Shown: one piece after another, positions 8,074 to 17,457 of the stretch
How the letters are laid out: every line of letters begins with the position of its first letter
Position numbering within the stretch: the stretch's first letter is position 1
Assembly (NCBI RefSeq): GCF_047123815.1
Contig: NZ_CP138920.1
Span: forward strand, 2,046,001-2,110,000
Origin: Maricaulis sp017643475
GTDB lineage: Bacteria; Pseudomonadota; Alphaproteobacteria; Caulobacterales; Maricaulaceae
Length of the DNA stretch: 64,000 nt
Direction: 5' to 3'
Translations under genes and position numbers: made by a program
Notes under the pieces: generated by a model
What the model was told of the DNA's origin: nothing
Seen by the model: the letters and a program-made list of their open reading frames with translations, nothing else
Databases searched by the model: none

Positions 8074-10019
8074 TGTTTAAACTTGTTACACGCGCACTGC
8101 TCAGCGCCCTGGTCCTCTCCGCGGTCCAGCCTGCTTTTGTCGCCCACGCCCGGCAGCATGTGGTCAATTTCAACCAGGCCGAGATCCAGGCGGTGATTGA
8201 TGACGTGTCCTCGGTGACTGGTCACACCTTCATTGTCGACCCGAATGTGCGCGGCAGGGTGACGATCACCTCGCAGGCACCGCTGTCCTCCGAGCAGTAC
8301 TTCCAGGTCTTCCTGTCGACCATGCGCGTGCATGGTTACACCGTCGTGCCGACTGCGTCTGGTGCCTATCAGATCGTTCCGGACCAGACCGGTGCCCGCA
8401 GCACCAGCCCGGTGAACCAGAACCTGCGCGGTGACCAGTATGTGACCCGCGTCGTACGCCTCAATCATGTCGGCACACGCGATGCGCTCAACGTGCTGCG
8501 TCCGATCATCAATCCGCAGGGCTCGATCAACGCGACGGAAACGGGCAATGCGCTGGTTATCGTCGACTATGCGGAAAACATGAATCGCATCCGCCAGGTC
8601 ATTGCCGATCTGGATCGTGACACCTCGGTCTTTGAAATGGTCGAGCTGGAGAATGTGTCCGCTGCGGAAATGGTCCGTATCATCGAGACAGTGCGCGATC
8701 GCAATCGTGCTTCCGAGGATGACATGGTCTTTAATGTGACTGTCGCATCAATCCCGGCGTCCAACACGGTGCTGCTGCGCGGCAATGCCAATTCCGTCGC
8801 CGAAATGGCCCGCCTTGTGCGCCAGGTCGACAGCGTCAGCCAGTCGAACCAGAGCTTCCGTGTCATCTATCTCAACCATGCCGATGGCGAGGACCTGCTG
8901 CCGATCCTGGAACAGGTTGTCGAGACGCTGACCGATGCAGAGGGCACGGCCCGGCGCCCGTCCGTCTCCTATCACGCACCGACCAACGCCATGGTCATCA
9001 ACGCAGCGCCGGACGTGCAGCGCGAGCTGGAACTGGTCGTCTCCCAGCTCGATATCCGTCGCCCCCAGGTTCTGGTGGAAGGCATAGTCGTCGAGATCTC
9101 TGACTCAATCGCTGAAGAGCTGGGCGTTCAGATGTTGCTGGCGGGCGGCAACAATAGTGACTCACCGCTGGCGATGACGCGGTTCAATTCGAACACGCCG
9201 GACCTGCTGGCCCTTACGGGTGCGCTGGCGGGGACGGGCGATAGTTCCGATACCAGCACCGATACCCTGCGTGATGCGGCCTTGGCGTCCTTGCTGGGTG
9301 TGCGGGGAACCGCGCTGGGTTTCGGAGGTCAGAACTCCGACGGGACCTTGTTCGGCCTGGTCCTGAACGCCGTTGAAAACGACGTCGACAGCAATCTGCT
9401 CTCGACCCCGTCCATCCTGGCGATGGACAATGAGGAAGCCTCTTTCCACTCCGGACAGGAAATCCCGATCACTACTGGCGAAGTGCTGAGTGCCGATAAT
9501 TCCAATCCGTTCCGCACCGTTGAGCGTGAGGAAGTCGGTGTCAAACTGACGGTGCGTCCGCAAATCACCGAAGGTGACACGGTGCGCCTGTATATCGAGC
9601 AGGAAGTTTCCAGTGTTGCCGGCGCCGTCACGACCGGATCCAGTGATCTGATCACCAACAAGCGCACCATCCAGACCACGGTGCTGGCCGACAATGGCGA
9701 GATTATTGTTCTGGGCGGTCTGATCGAGCAGGATGACCAGAGTACAGTCAACGGCGTCCCCGGGCTTTCCCGCGTACCCGGCGTTGGCCGTCTGTTTCGC
9801 TCGGAGAGCGACACCACACGCCGGACCAATCTGATGGTCTTCATTCGCCCGACAATTATCCGCAGCGAGGCGGACATGCAGGCGCTGACGGAGAATCGTT
9901 ATGACTACATCGCCGGCCAGCAGCGTGTGACCAATGACAATGGCACCAGCAGCCTGGAAGAGATCATGAACATGCTCATGGTCGACCTGCCGGCGTCCGA
10001 GGCGGCGAATGAGAACTGA
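8073..10019 (+). CDS. gspD: T2SS outer-membrane secretin GspD
   Basis: 648 residues; forms the ring through which folded proteins leave the periplasm. The signal peptide ends near AHA26. N0 lies at about 28-100, three N1-N3 repeats at about 125-345 (for example TRVVRLNHVGTRDALNVL and FRVIYLNHADGEDLLPIL), and the secretin core from about 350. The core ends with the typical EIIVLGGLI, GVPGLSRVPGVGRLF and NLMVFIRPTII. A pilotin-binding S domain is not obvious at the C terminus. Translationally coupled to gspC (TGATG) and overlapping gspE by 11 bases. Confidence 0.97.
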   Translation: MFKLVTRALLSALVLSAVQPAFVAHARQHVVNFNQAEIQAVIDDVSSVTGHTFIVDPNVRGRVTITSQAPLSSEQYFQVFLSTMRVHGYTVVPTASGAYQIVPDQTGARSTSPVNQNLRGDQYVTRVVRLNHVGTRDALNVLRPIINPQGSINATETGNALVIVDYAENMNRIRQVIADLDRDTSVFEMVELENVSAAEMVRIIETVRDRNRASEDDMVFNVTVASIPASNTVLLRGNANSVAEMARLVRQVDSVSQSNQSFRVIYLNHADGEDLLPILEQVVETLTDAEGTARRPSVSYHAPTNAMVINAAPDVQRELELVVSQLDIRRPQVLVEGIVVEISDSIAEELGVQMLLAGGNNSDSPLAMTRFNSNTPDLLALTGALAGTGDSSDTSTDTLRDAALASLLGVRGTALGFGGQNSDGTLFGLVLNAVENDVDSNLLSTPSILAMDNEEASFHSGQEIPITTGEVLSADNSNPFRTVEREEVGVKLTVRPQITEGDTVRLYIEQEVSSVAGAVTTGSSDLITNKRTIQTTVLADNGEIIVLGGLIEQDDQSTVNGVPGLSRVPGVGRLFRSESDTTRRTNLMVFIRPTIIRSEADMQALTENRYDYIAGQQRVTNDNGTSSLEEIMNMLMVDLPASEAANEN

Positions 10020-11532
10020 GACGACCGAGGACACGACTGAGGAAGGCCGGGCCCGAACCCCGATCACCTACAGTTTTGCACGTCAGAAAGGTGTCGCCTT
10101 CCAACCGGAAAACGGTGGCGCCTTCCTTGTGCGTGCCGGCGCGGACAAGCGGGCCCTGCTGGAGCTGTGCCGTGTCCTCGGGCGCGAATATCCTGTCAGC
10201 GAGTATGAGGCCCAAGCCTATGACAAGGCGCTGTCGGATATCTACGCCTTTGACAGTATCGATGCGGACGAGCTCGAGGACGAGGAGGGCGATGAGAGTC
10301 TGTCCCGCCTCATTGACGAGATCCCGAAGACCGAGGACCTGCTCGACAGCGCCTCGGATGCGCCGATCATCCGGCTGATCAATGGCATGATTGCCGAAGC
10401 CGTTCGCACCAATGCGTCCGACGTGCATGTCGAGCCGTTCGAGGACCGTGTTTCCATTCGCTATCGCATCGACGGCGTGTTGCAGGAGGCCGTCGCGGTA
10501 TCACCAAAACTGGTGAGCCCGCTTGTCTCGCGCATCAAGGTCATGGCGCGTCTCGACATTGCCGAAAAACGCATCCCCCAGGATGGTCGCCTGACCATCA
10601 CGCTGGGCGGCAAGGCGGTGGATGTCCGTGTCTCCACCCTGCCGGCTCGTTATGGCGAGCGGGTTGTCTTGCGTCTTCTGGACAATTCCCAGGCGCGTTA
10701 CGGCCTGGACGATCTGGGGATGCCGGCCGAGATGCTGGCGGATTTCCGCAAATCCCTGGCTCAGCCCAATGGCATTATCCTGGTCACCGGCCCGACCGGC
10801 GCGGGCAAGACGACGACGCTGTATGCCGGGCTCAACCTGCTCAACGATGCCAGCCGCAATATTCTCACCGTGGAAGACCCGGTCGAGTACGCCATTGACG
10901 GCATTGGCCAGACCCAGGTCAACGCCAAGGTCGGCATGACTTTCGCCGCCGGGCTGCGCGCCATCCTGCGCCAGGACCCGGACGTGGTCATGGTCGGCGA
11001 GATACGCGATGTCGAAACCGCCCAGATCGCTGTCCAGGCCAGCCTGACCGGTCACCTCGTCCTGTCCACAGTGCACACCAATTCAGCCGTCGCCGCGATC
11101 GCGCGCCTCAAGGATATGGGGGTTGAGTCCTATCTGCTCGCCAGCACGCTCACCGGCATAGTCGCCCAGCGCCTCGTGCGCCGTCTGTGCACGCACTGCC
11201 GCGAGGAATACGAGCCGGATCCGTCCGAACTGGAACTGCTCGGCTTGCCGGCCAATACCGATGCGCAACTCTATCGTCCGGCGGGTTGTCACAAGTGCAA
11301 GCAGACCGGTTATGACGGCCGGACGGGTATCTACGAGCTGGTCGTTGTCGATGATGCCCTGCGCCGTCTGATCCATGATGATGCGCGAGAGGCCGACATG
11401 GCCGGACACGCATTTGATGTGCGCAAGACGCTGTTTGAAAACGGTGTCGACCTGGTCCTGGAGGGAGCCACCAGCCTGTCGGAAGTCCTGCGTGTCTGTC
11501 GCGAGGACGGAGATCGTCATGCCGGCGTTTGA
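10009..11532 (+). CDS. gspE: T2SS assembly ATPase GspE
   Basis: 507 residues; cytoplasmic hexameric ATPase that powers pseudopilus growth. It contains the N-terminal GspL-binding region, Walker A GPTGAGKTTT (about residue 262), the Asp box around VEDPVEY, Walker B DVVMVGEIRD, the His box TGHLVLSTVHTN, and a four-cysteine zinc motif (CTHC then CHKC, about 396-427). The ATG overlaps the end of gspD by 11 bases, indicating translational coupling. Full length for the family. Confidence 0.97.
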   Translation: MRTETTEDTTEEGRARTPITYSFARQKGVAFQPENGGAFLVRAGADKRALLELCRVLGREYPVSEYEAQAYDKALSDIYAFDSIDADELEDEEGDESLSRLIDEIPKTEDLLDSASDAPIIRLINGMIAEAVRTNASDVHVEPFEDRVSIRYRIDGVLQEAVAVSPKLVSPLVSRIKVMARLDIAEKRIPQDGRLTITLGGKAVDVRVSTLPARYGERVVLRLLDNSQARYGLDDLGMPAEMLADFRKSLAQPNGIILVTGPTGAGKTTTLYAGLNLLNDASRNILTVEDPVEYAIDGIGQTQVNAKVGMTFAAGLRAILRQDPDVVMVGEIRDVETAQIAVQASLTGHLVLSTVHTNSAVAAIARLKDMGVESYLLASTLTGIVAQRLVRRLCTHCREEYEPDPSELELLGLPANTDAQLYRPAGCHKCKQTGYDGRTGIYELVVVDDALRRLIHDDAREADMAGHAFDVRKTLFENGVDLVLEGATSLSEVLRVCREDGDRHAGV

Positions 11533-12760
11533 ATATGAAGCGCTGGATGCGACGGGCAAGAAATCCCGCGGCCTGATCACGGCTGACAGCGAGGTCGCTG
11601 CGCGTCGAGAGCTGCGTGGCCGCGCGATGGCGCCACTGAGTATTCGTTATGCCGACCAGCGTGCCGAACGCCGGGCGAAGTCCATGGGCGAGCGTTCGAG
11701 CGGTTTCTCCCTGGCGCCGTCAAACCTGTCCAATCGCGAGTTGATGCTGATCACACGCCAGATGGCCAGCCTGATCGGCGCAGGCATGCCAATTGCTGAA
11801 ACGCTCGGGCTGATCGCGCACCAGGGCAGCAAACACCACGCCAAGCGTATCCTGACGGCGGTCCGCGCGCGGGTCACGGAGGGCGAAAAACTCTCCACGG
11901 CCATGGACGGTTTTCCGAACTCCTTTCCGCCAGTCTATCGCGCCATGGTCGCGGCGGGCGAAAATTCCGGCGGGCTGGATGCGGTTCTCGAGCGCCTGGC
12001 TGACTACCTGGAGAAGGATGAAGCCGTGCGCAGCCGCGTCACGGGCGCGATGATCTATCCGGCGATCCTGTCCATAGTCGCGCTGGGTGTCGTCGCCTTG
12101 TTGATGACCTTCATCGTGCCGCGCATTGCCGAACAGTTTGTCGGCATGGGCATGGACCTGCCCGGCCTGACCCGGGCGATGATCGCGATTTCTGCATTCC
12201 TCCAGGTTGGCTGGCCGTTTCTGCTGGCGGGCATTCTGGTGCTCGTCGTGATCAGCGTCCTTGCTCTGCGACAGGAGCCGGTACGCCGGTCGCTGGATGG
12301 TTTTCTGGCCCGTATTCCGGGGCTGGGCGGTTTTCTCGAACATGCCGAGAGCGCCCGCTTTTGCCGGACGATGAGCATACTCATCGACTCCGGCAGCGTG
12401 CTTCCTGACGCGCTGCGGGCAGCACGCCGTGCCGCTGGCAATCTCGCTTTCCGCGATGAGCTGGGCAAGGTCATCCGGGACGTTGAGAGCGGGCGGGGCC
12501 TGTCGGACGCCATGCGTAACAGGGGATGGTTCCCGCCGCTTTCGCTTTTCATGATCGCCGCCGGTGAACGGTCCGGCGCGCTGGGGGAGATGTTTCGGCG
12601 CAGTGCCGATCAGCTCGACCAGGATGTCGACCGCACCATCTCGGTCGGTCTCAACCTGCTGGAGCCGGGGATTATCCTGGTACTCGGCGTGGTCGTTGTG
12701 ACCATCGTCCTGTCGATCCTGCTCCCCATTCTTCAACTCAATACCATGGCACTGGGCTAA
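11519..12760 (+). CDS. gspF: T2SS inner-membrane platform GspF
   Basis: 413 residues; polytopic platform protein on which pseudopilins are assembled. It has two T2SSF domains, beginning near MLITRQMASLIGAGMPIAETL and CRTMSILIDSGSVLPDALR. Three membrane helices are visible: IVALGVVALLMTFIVP, FLLAGILVLVVISVLAL, and the C-terminal ILVLGVVVVTIVLSILL. The ATG at 11519 gives the family-typical start MPAFEYEALDATG, overlaps gspE by 14 bases and is preferred over longer upstream readings. Confidence 0.96.
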   Translation: MPAFEYEALDATGKKSRGLITADSEVAARRELRGRAMAPLSIRYADQRAERRAKSMGERSSGFSLAPSNLSNRELMLITRQMASLIGAGMPIAETLGLIAHQGSKHHAKRILTAVRARVTEGEKLSTAMDGFPNSFPPVYRAMVAAGENSGGLDAVLERLADYLEKDEAVRSRVTGAMIYPAILSIVALGVVALLMTFIVPRIAEQFVGMGMDLPGLTRAMIAISAFLQVGWPFLLAGILVLVVISVLALRQEPVRRSLDGFLARIPGLGGFLEHAESARFCRTMSILIDSGSVLPDALRAARRAAGNLAFRDELGKVIRDVESGRGLSDAMRNRGWFPPLSLFMIAAGERSGALGEMFRRSADQLDQDVDRTISVGLNLLEPGIILVLGVVVVTIVLSILLPILQLNTMALG

Positions 12761-12770
12761 GGAGGCGCAG

Positions 12771-13226
12771 ATGCAGAACCAGAACGAGACCGAAAAGCCG
12801 GTCGTGGAAATGCCGGACAAGGACGCCGGTTTCTCCCTGACCGAGATCATGATCTCGGTTTTCATCATTGGCCTTTTGGGCACGATCGTCGTGATCAATG
12901 TCATGCCGCTGGGCGAACAGGCTTCGGTCCAGAAGGCCCGCGCGGATATCGCGACACTTGAACAGGCGCTGGATGCCTATCGGCTGGACATGCGTCGTTA
13001 TCCCACTGTCGAGGAAGGTCTCGACGCGCTGATCAACGCGCCGCGTGATGCGGACAATTACCGCGAGGGTGGATATATCCGCCGCCTGCCGGACGATCCG
13101 TGGGGCAATCCCTACCAATATGTCTATCCGGGCGAAAACGGTGTCTTCGACGTCTACTCCCTTGGTGCCGACGGCCGTGAGGGTGGCGAGGACAATGACG
13201 CGGACATCGGTAACTGGCAGGGTTGA
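12771..13226 (+). CDS. gspG: T2SS major pseudopilin GspG
   Basis: 151 residues; main subunit of the periplasmic pseudopilus. The prepilin site is KDAG followed by FSLTEIMIS, with Phe+1 and Glu+5, then a hydrophobic helix. The C-terminal half has the GspG calcium-binding fold with PTVEEGLDAL, DPWGNPYQY and DVYSLGADGREGG. The leader is longer than usual (20 residues or so, acidic). GGAGG lies upstream of the ATG, ten bases after gspF. Confidence 0.96.
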   Translation: MQNQNETEKPVVEMPDKDAGFSLTEIMISVFIIGLLGTIVVINVMPLGEQASVQKARADIATLEQALDAYRLDMRRYPTVEEGLDALINAPRDADNYREGGYIRRLPDDPWGNPYQYVYPGENGVFDVYSLGADGREGGEDNDADIGNWQG

Positions 13227-13735
13227 TGTCCGGGCGCGCCCATAACGAAGCCGGTGTCTCGCTGATCGAGACGCTCGTGGCGGTGGCGATTATCGGCATC
13301 GTGGCGACGGCTGTTGTCCTGTCCATCCAACCTGGAAGCGACCCGCTGGATGAGGAGGCCGATCGCTTGCTCGCACGCCTGGTGTTTGCCGAACAGGACG
13401 CCATCAGTACCGGCCAGCCGGTGGGCGTGGTCATCGAGGGTTTCGGTGCGGGCTACAGTTTTCATCGCTATGTCGATCAGCGCTGGTGGCCGGTGCGCGA
13501 TGTGGATGCGCTGGGTGCACACATCCTGGAGACCGGTTTCCGTCTGCGTGTCGATGAAGCCATCCTCGCCGCAGCCATCGTTGGCGAGGGTGAGGAGCGC
13601 CCGGTGATTCCGGCGTTCTGGTTTGACCCGGCGGGCATGACCGAACCCTTCCGCCTGCGTCTTGAAGACGCCGGTACAGTGCTGGAGCTCGTCTGGACCG
13701 GTGATGCCGATACGCGCTGGGAGGTCATCGACTAG
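13226..13735 (+). CDS. gspH: T2SS minor pseudopilin GspH
   Basis: 169 residues; minor pseudopilin thought to join the GspI-J-K tip to the GspG fibre. The cleavage site is NEAG followed by VSLIETLVAVAIIG, with Glu+5. A family-like beta-sandwich region follows (ISTGQPVGVVIEGFGAGY). The ATG overlaps the gspG stop as TGATG; a TTG three bases upstream is in frame but less likely. Confidence 0.9.
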   Translation: MSGRAHNEAGVSLIETLVAVAIIGIVATAVVLSIQPGSDPLDEEADRLLARLVFAEQDAISTGQPVGVVIEGFGAGYSFHRYVDQRWWPVRDVDALGAHILETGFRLRVDEAILAAAIVGEGEERPVIPAFWFDPAGMTEPFRLRLEDAGTVLELVWTGDADTRWEVID

Positions 13736-13738
13736 CTC

Positions 13739-14113
13739 ATGCGCACCTCGACTACAGATCAATCCGGTTTCTCCCTGATCGAAATGATGGCGGCGCTCGC
13801 TGTTGTGGCGCTGGCAGGGATTGCCGTTGTGCAGATGTTGCAGACGACGACGCAGAACACCGCGGCGCTGGAAGAGCGTTCTCTCGCCATGCTGGCAGCG
13901 GAGAATATCCTCAACGAGCAACTCCTTATTGCCGAGGGTCGCGGCAGCCGTTCGGGATCTTACAGCCTGGCCGGGGTGGAGTATGACTGGCGCCTCGCCA
14001 TCAATCGGACGACTGACACGGCGCTGATGCAATATGTCGTGACCATTCATCCGGACCGCCAGGACCGGATACTGGCGCGGATCGAGACCTTCCGGCGCAG
14101 GAGTGTCACATGA
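13739..14113 (+). CDS. gspI: T2SS minor pseudopilin GspI
   Basis: 124 residues; core of the pseudopilus tip trimer with GspJ and GspK. The type IV leader ends in QSG before FSLIEMMAALAVVAL, with Glu+5. The region after the helix (LAMLAAENILNEQLL, then SYSLAGVEYDWRL) matches GspI. It lies three bases after gspH and overlaps gspJ by four (ATGA). Confidence 0.9.
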   Translation: MRTSTTDQSGFSLIEMMAALAVVALAGIAVVQMLQTTTQNTAALEERSLAMLAAENILNEQLLIAEGRGSRSGSYSLAGVEYDWRLAINRTTDTALMQYVVTIHPDRQDRILARIETFRRRSVT

Positions 14114-14757
14114 CGTCTGCCCAGTCCGAAGCCGGTTTCTCCCTGGTCGAGATCCTTGTCGCGACGGCGGTGTTCGCTGTTGTTGGTGTGATCTCGGTGG
14201 CGCTGTTGTCGACGACGATCACGGCCCAGGAGGTCAATGATGACGCCCTCGCGCGCATCAACGCGCTTGATCGTGCGCGTGTATTGCTCCGGGAAGATAT
14301 CGGTCAGGTCGTCCAGCGCAGCGCCCGGGCCGAGGACGGAGCAGTGCGTCCGGCCCTGTTCGCAGGGGATGCCAATGGCCTAACGGACCGTTTTGCGGGG
14401 GACGGCGATGAGGTCATTCTCTCGCTCACACGTCGCGGCCGTTCCAATCCGGGGCTGGTGCGGGCGCGCAGCTCGCTCATCCATGTCCAGTATGTATTGC
14501 GCGACGGGCAGTTGATCCGCCGGGTATCCGAACACCCCGACATCACGCCGCTGACCCGCTGGGCGGAACAGGTGATCTTGCAGGGCGCGGACGAGGTCGA
14601 ACTGGGCTTCATGGTCGGATCGGTCTGGCAGTCACGACTGGCCACACGCCCCGGCCAGGAAGGCGCCAGCCTGCCACGCGCCGTGCGCCTGCGGCTCACG
14701 ACGACACAATGGGGGGCGCTTGAGTTCCTCGCGCTGACGTCGGAGGTGCGGCTGTGA
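14110..14757 (+). CDS. gspJ: T2SS minor pseudopilin GspJ
   Basis: 215 residues; pseudopilus tip subunit. The leader ends EAG before FSLVEILVATAVFAVVGV, with Glu+5. Later segments include RARVLLREDIGQVVQR and VQYVLRDGQLIRR, matching the GspJ pattern of a substrate-contacting beta domain. Four-base overlaps with both gspI and gspK show tight coupling. Confidence 0.92.
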   Translation: MTSAQSEAGFSLVEILVATAVFAVVGVISVALLSTTITAQEVNDDALARINALDRARVLLREDIGQVVQRSARAEDGAVRPALFAGDANGLTDRFAGDGDEVILSLTRRGRSNPGLVRARSSLIHVQYVLRDGQLIRRVSEHPDITPLTRWAEQVILQGADEVELGFMVGSVWQSRLATRPGQEGASLPRAVRLRLTTTQWGALEFLALTSEVRL

Positions 14758-15743
14758 GGCTATCTCGCCGGGATAAGTCAGAATGCGGCGCGTCCCTGGT
14801 CAGCGCGCTGTTGCTGGTTGCCGTAATGAGTTCGCTTGCGATGGCACTGGTCACGGACCTGCGTTTCTCCATGCGCCGCTCCGCCAATCTGGAAGTGCGG
14901 GACCAGGCCTATTGGTACGCCATGGGCGCGCGCGAATTTGCCGAGATCTCGATCGAGCGTGCCATGCAGGCCCCGGATGACATGCTGCGTCCCGATGCAG
15001 ACTGGCTGAGCGGCCAGCGGGTCTTCCCGATCAATGATGGCCAGCTTGTCGGCCGGGTGCGCGATGCCAGCAATTGCTTCAATCTCAACAGCCTGGTGAG
15101 CATCGAGGCTAACGGTCTCCTGGTCGGAGATCCGCTGCAGCAGCGTCGTTTCGATGCGCTCCTGCAGGCCATCGGCCTGCCGGTTCAGCAATCCGCCACG
15201 ATCACTGCCGAGCTTGTGGATTGGCTGGACAGCGATCAGCGTCCGGTCATCAGCGGGGCGGAGGATGACAGTTATGCTCGCGCCGGTCGGCACTACCGCA
15301 CGGGCAATACATTATTGGCCGAGCGTGAGGAATTGCTGGCACTGGCCAGCATGACGCCACGTCTCTACAGCGAGATCGCACCATTTGTCTGCGCCCACCC
15401 GGTGGTCGATAACGTGCCGCTGAACATCAATACGATGCAGTTTGACCAGGCGCCCTTGCTCGTGGCGATGTTCGAGGGTGAGCTTTCCCGCACGACAGCG
15501 GACGCCCTCTTGATCGAACGCCCCCAGACCGGGTTTGACGCCATGCAGGTCTTTTGGGAGCAGGACGTGTTCGAGGCGATGGAAATCGAGTCCCACCACC
15601 GCCAGGCCGTCGGTCGGACGAGCGAGTATTTTCAGATTGAGGTCGACGTGCTTTATGCCGGTGCGCGCTTCAGGCTGAGCGAAATGGTCGAGTGGCGAGG
15701 GGGCATTCGCCGCCTTACCCAGCGATACGGAAGTTTTTCATGA
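14754..15743 (+). CDS. gspK: T2SS minor pseudopilin GspK
   Basis: 329 residues; large tip pseudopilin that caps the fibre. GTG start overlapping gspJ by four bases. The leader ends SECG before ASLVSALLLVAVMSSLAMALV; like other GspK proteins it lacks the Glu+5 seen in the other pseudopilins. Later motifs include YWYAMGAREFAEI, SNCFNLNSLV and ELVDWLDSDQRP, and the second helical domain (NINTMQFDQAPLLVAMF) is present. Confidence 0.93.
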   Translation: MRLSRRDKSECGASLVSALLLVAVMSSLAMALVTDLRFSMRRSANLEVRDQAYWYAMGAREFAEISIERAMQAPDDMLRPDADWLSGQRVFPINDGQLVGRVRDASNCFNLNSLVSIEANGLLVGDPLQQRRFDALLQAIGLPVQQSATITAELVDWLDSDQRPVISGAEDDSYARAGRHYRTGNTLLAEREELLALASMTPRLYSEIAPFVCAHPVVDNVPLNINTMQFDQAPLLVAMFEGELSRTTADALLIERPQTGFDAMQVFWEQDVFEAMEIESHHRQAVGRTSEYFQIEVDVLYAGARFRLSEMVEWRGGIRRLTQRYGSFS

Positions 15744-16960
15744 GCCAGGATCTCATTCTCCTGATCCATCCCGATGGCAGCGGACGCTGGTCGATCATCG
15801 ACCGCGCCAGCGGTCAGCGCGGCGCGTCGGGGGATTTCGGCGCTGACAGTACGCCGACAGGAGTGCCCGAAGCGGACATCGACCGCACAATCTGCCTCCT
15901 GCCGGCCGAGCGGATCTTTGCCAGCCGGATCACCTTGCCGGCGCGCAGCGAAGCTGAAGCGCGCCAGGCAGCACCTTTCATGATCGAGGATGAACTGGCC
16001 GTGGAACTGGATGAGACCAGCGTCAGCATTGGCCCGCGAGACGAGACGGGTGAGCGCTGGGTTTATGCCGTAGACCGGGACTATGCTGACAGCCTGCTGG
16101 ATCGTCTGGACGGCGCTGTTGTGCGTCCCGTTCACATCCTGCCGGATGCCCAGGCGTTGGCTGATCCGGAAGCTGCACTCAGCCTGGTCGATCGCCGGGG
16201 CGATGTTCTGTTCTGGTATGCCGACGACATCGCTGGCGATGGCAGCCGTGCCGGCGGCGCGGTCTCGCCGGGCCTTTTCCCGCATCTCGCAGCCGAGATT
16301 GTCGGTGCAATTGGTGAGGGACAGGTCTCGGTCTCGCCTTCTCTTGGCCTGATGGGTGCACGCTTTTCCAATCGCGCTGCCGGCGAAGCGGACATGGCGG
16401 CGTCGGGTCTGTCAGACGAGATGCTCAAGCGACTGCCGGCCTTGTTCGGAGAGCGCTGGCGGTCGGCCTTCGACTGGCTCGATGTTCTGCGGCCGCTGCG
16501 CACAAGCGCCATCCTGGCCGCCGCCGCGCTGGTCGGATATTGTGCTCTGCTGCTGGGTGAGGCTTTCTATTTTCGGTATCAGGCCGACCGGTTCGACGGC
16601 GCTGCAATTGCCGAATACCGCTTTGTGAACCCCGATTTCACCCGTGCCACCATACCCGCCGAGGTAGACCGGATGGTCCGCCGGGACCTGCGAGAGCTGG
16701 GCGGCGGTGACAGTTCGGCCTTCCTTCAGCTCAGCGCTGCCCTGACCGAACTGGTGGCGGATAATGAGCGAGTGCGCATCGACAGTCTTCGTTTTGACCA
16801 GTCGCGGGAAGAATTGCGGGTCTCGGCCCTGTTCACGGAATTTGCCGATTTCGATGCCCTGACAGCGCGGGCCGGACAGATGGGGCTGGAACTGGAGGAT
16901 GGCGGTGTGCGTGAAGCTGAAACCGGTCTCCAGGGCGAGTTTACGGTGAGGGTGCGATGA
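15740..16960 (+). CDS. gspL: T2SS inner-membrane protein GspL
   Basis: 406 residues; bitopic protein that recruits GspE to the membrane. The cytoplasmic actin-like part (1-250) includes CLLPAERIFASRITLPARS and EARQAAPFMIEDELA. One membrane helix lies near residues 270-290 (SAILAAAALVGYCALLLGEAFYF), followed by a ferredoxin-like periplasmic domain. The start MSQDLILLIHPDG overlaps the gspK stop by four bases and was chosen over an upstream in-frame start inside gspK. Confidence 0.92.
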   Translation: MSQDLILLIHPDGSGRWSIIDRASGQRGASGDFGADSTPTGVPEADIDRTICLLPAERIFASRITLPARSEAEARQAAPFMIEDELAVELDETSVSIGPRDETGERWVYAVDRDYADSLLDRLDGAVVRPVHILPDAQALADPEAALSLVDRRGDVLFWYADDIAGDGSRAGGAVSPGLFPHLAAEIVGAIGEGQVSVSPSLGLMGARFSNRAAGEADMAASGLSDEMLKRLPALFGERWRSAFDWLDVLRPLRTSAILAAAALVGYCALLLGEAFYFRYQADRFDGAAIAEYRFVNPDFTRATIPAEVDRMVRRDLRELGGGDSSAFLQLSAALTELVADNERVRIDSLRFDQSREELRVSALFTEFADFDALTARAGQMGLELEDGGVREAETGLQGEFTVRVR

Positions 16961-17457
16961 ATCCGGTTGTCCAGATGATCCGCACCTATTGGGATGGTCG
17001 AACGCCCCGCGAACAGGTCCTCTATGGTGTGATGGCGGTGTTGATGGCTGTGCTGTTACTGACAGTCGCCGTCATCCAGCCACTGCAATCCTTCCATGCG
17101 CGCTCCCAGACCGATTACGCCGCATCGATGCGGCTGTACCGCTCGATCCAGCAGGATGCTCAGACCCTGCGGGAGCTTCAGGCCGGCGCGCAAACGCAGG
17201 CCGGTAGCCAGCAATCCATCCGTTCCATCGTTGGGTCGCTGGCCCTGGGCGAAGGCATCGCCATTTCGCGCATGATCCCGGGTGACGATGGTTCGCTGGC
17301 CGTGACTATCGAGCGCGCGGATACCGGCGCGGTGATGCGCTGGCTGGTCAATCTGGAACAGCGGTACGGCATCCGTGTGGTTTCCTCGACCCTGGATCGG
17401 CACGAGACCGGCATGACCCAGGCCTCTGTGGTGTTGCGGCGCGGGGGAGGTCTGTGA
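16957..17457 (+). CDS. gspM: T2SS inner-membrane protein GspM
   Basis: 166 residues; partner of GspL in the assembly platform. Short cytoplasmic N terminus (YWDGRTPREQVLYG, typical of GspM), one membrane helix around 25-45, then a small periplasmic ferredoxin-like domain with ISRMIPGDDGSLAVTIE and LVNLEQRYGIRVVSSTLDR. Four-base overlap with gspL. Confidence 0.9.
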   Translation: MNPVVQMIRTYWDGRTPREQVLYGVMAVLMAVLLLTVAVIQPLQSFHARSQTDYAASMRLYRSIQQDAQTLRELQAGAQTQAGSQQSIRSIVGSLALGEGIAISRMIPGDDGSLAVTIERADTGAVMRWLVNLEQRYGIRVVSSTLDRHETGMTQASVVLRRGGGL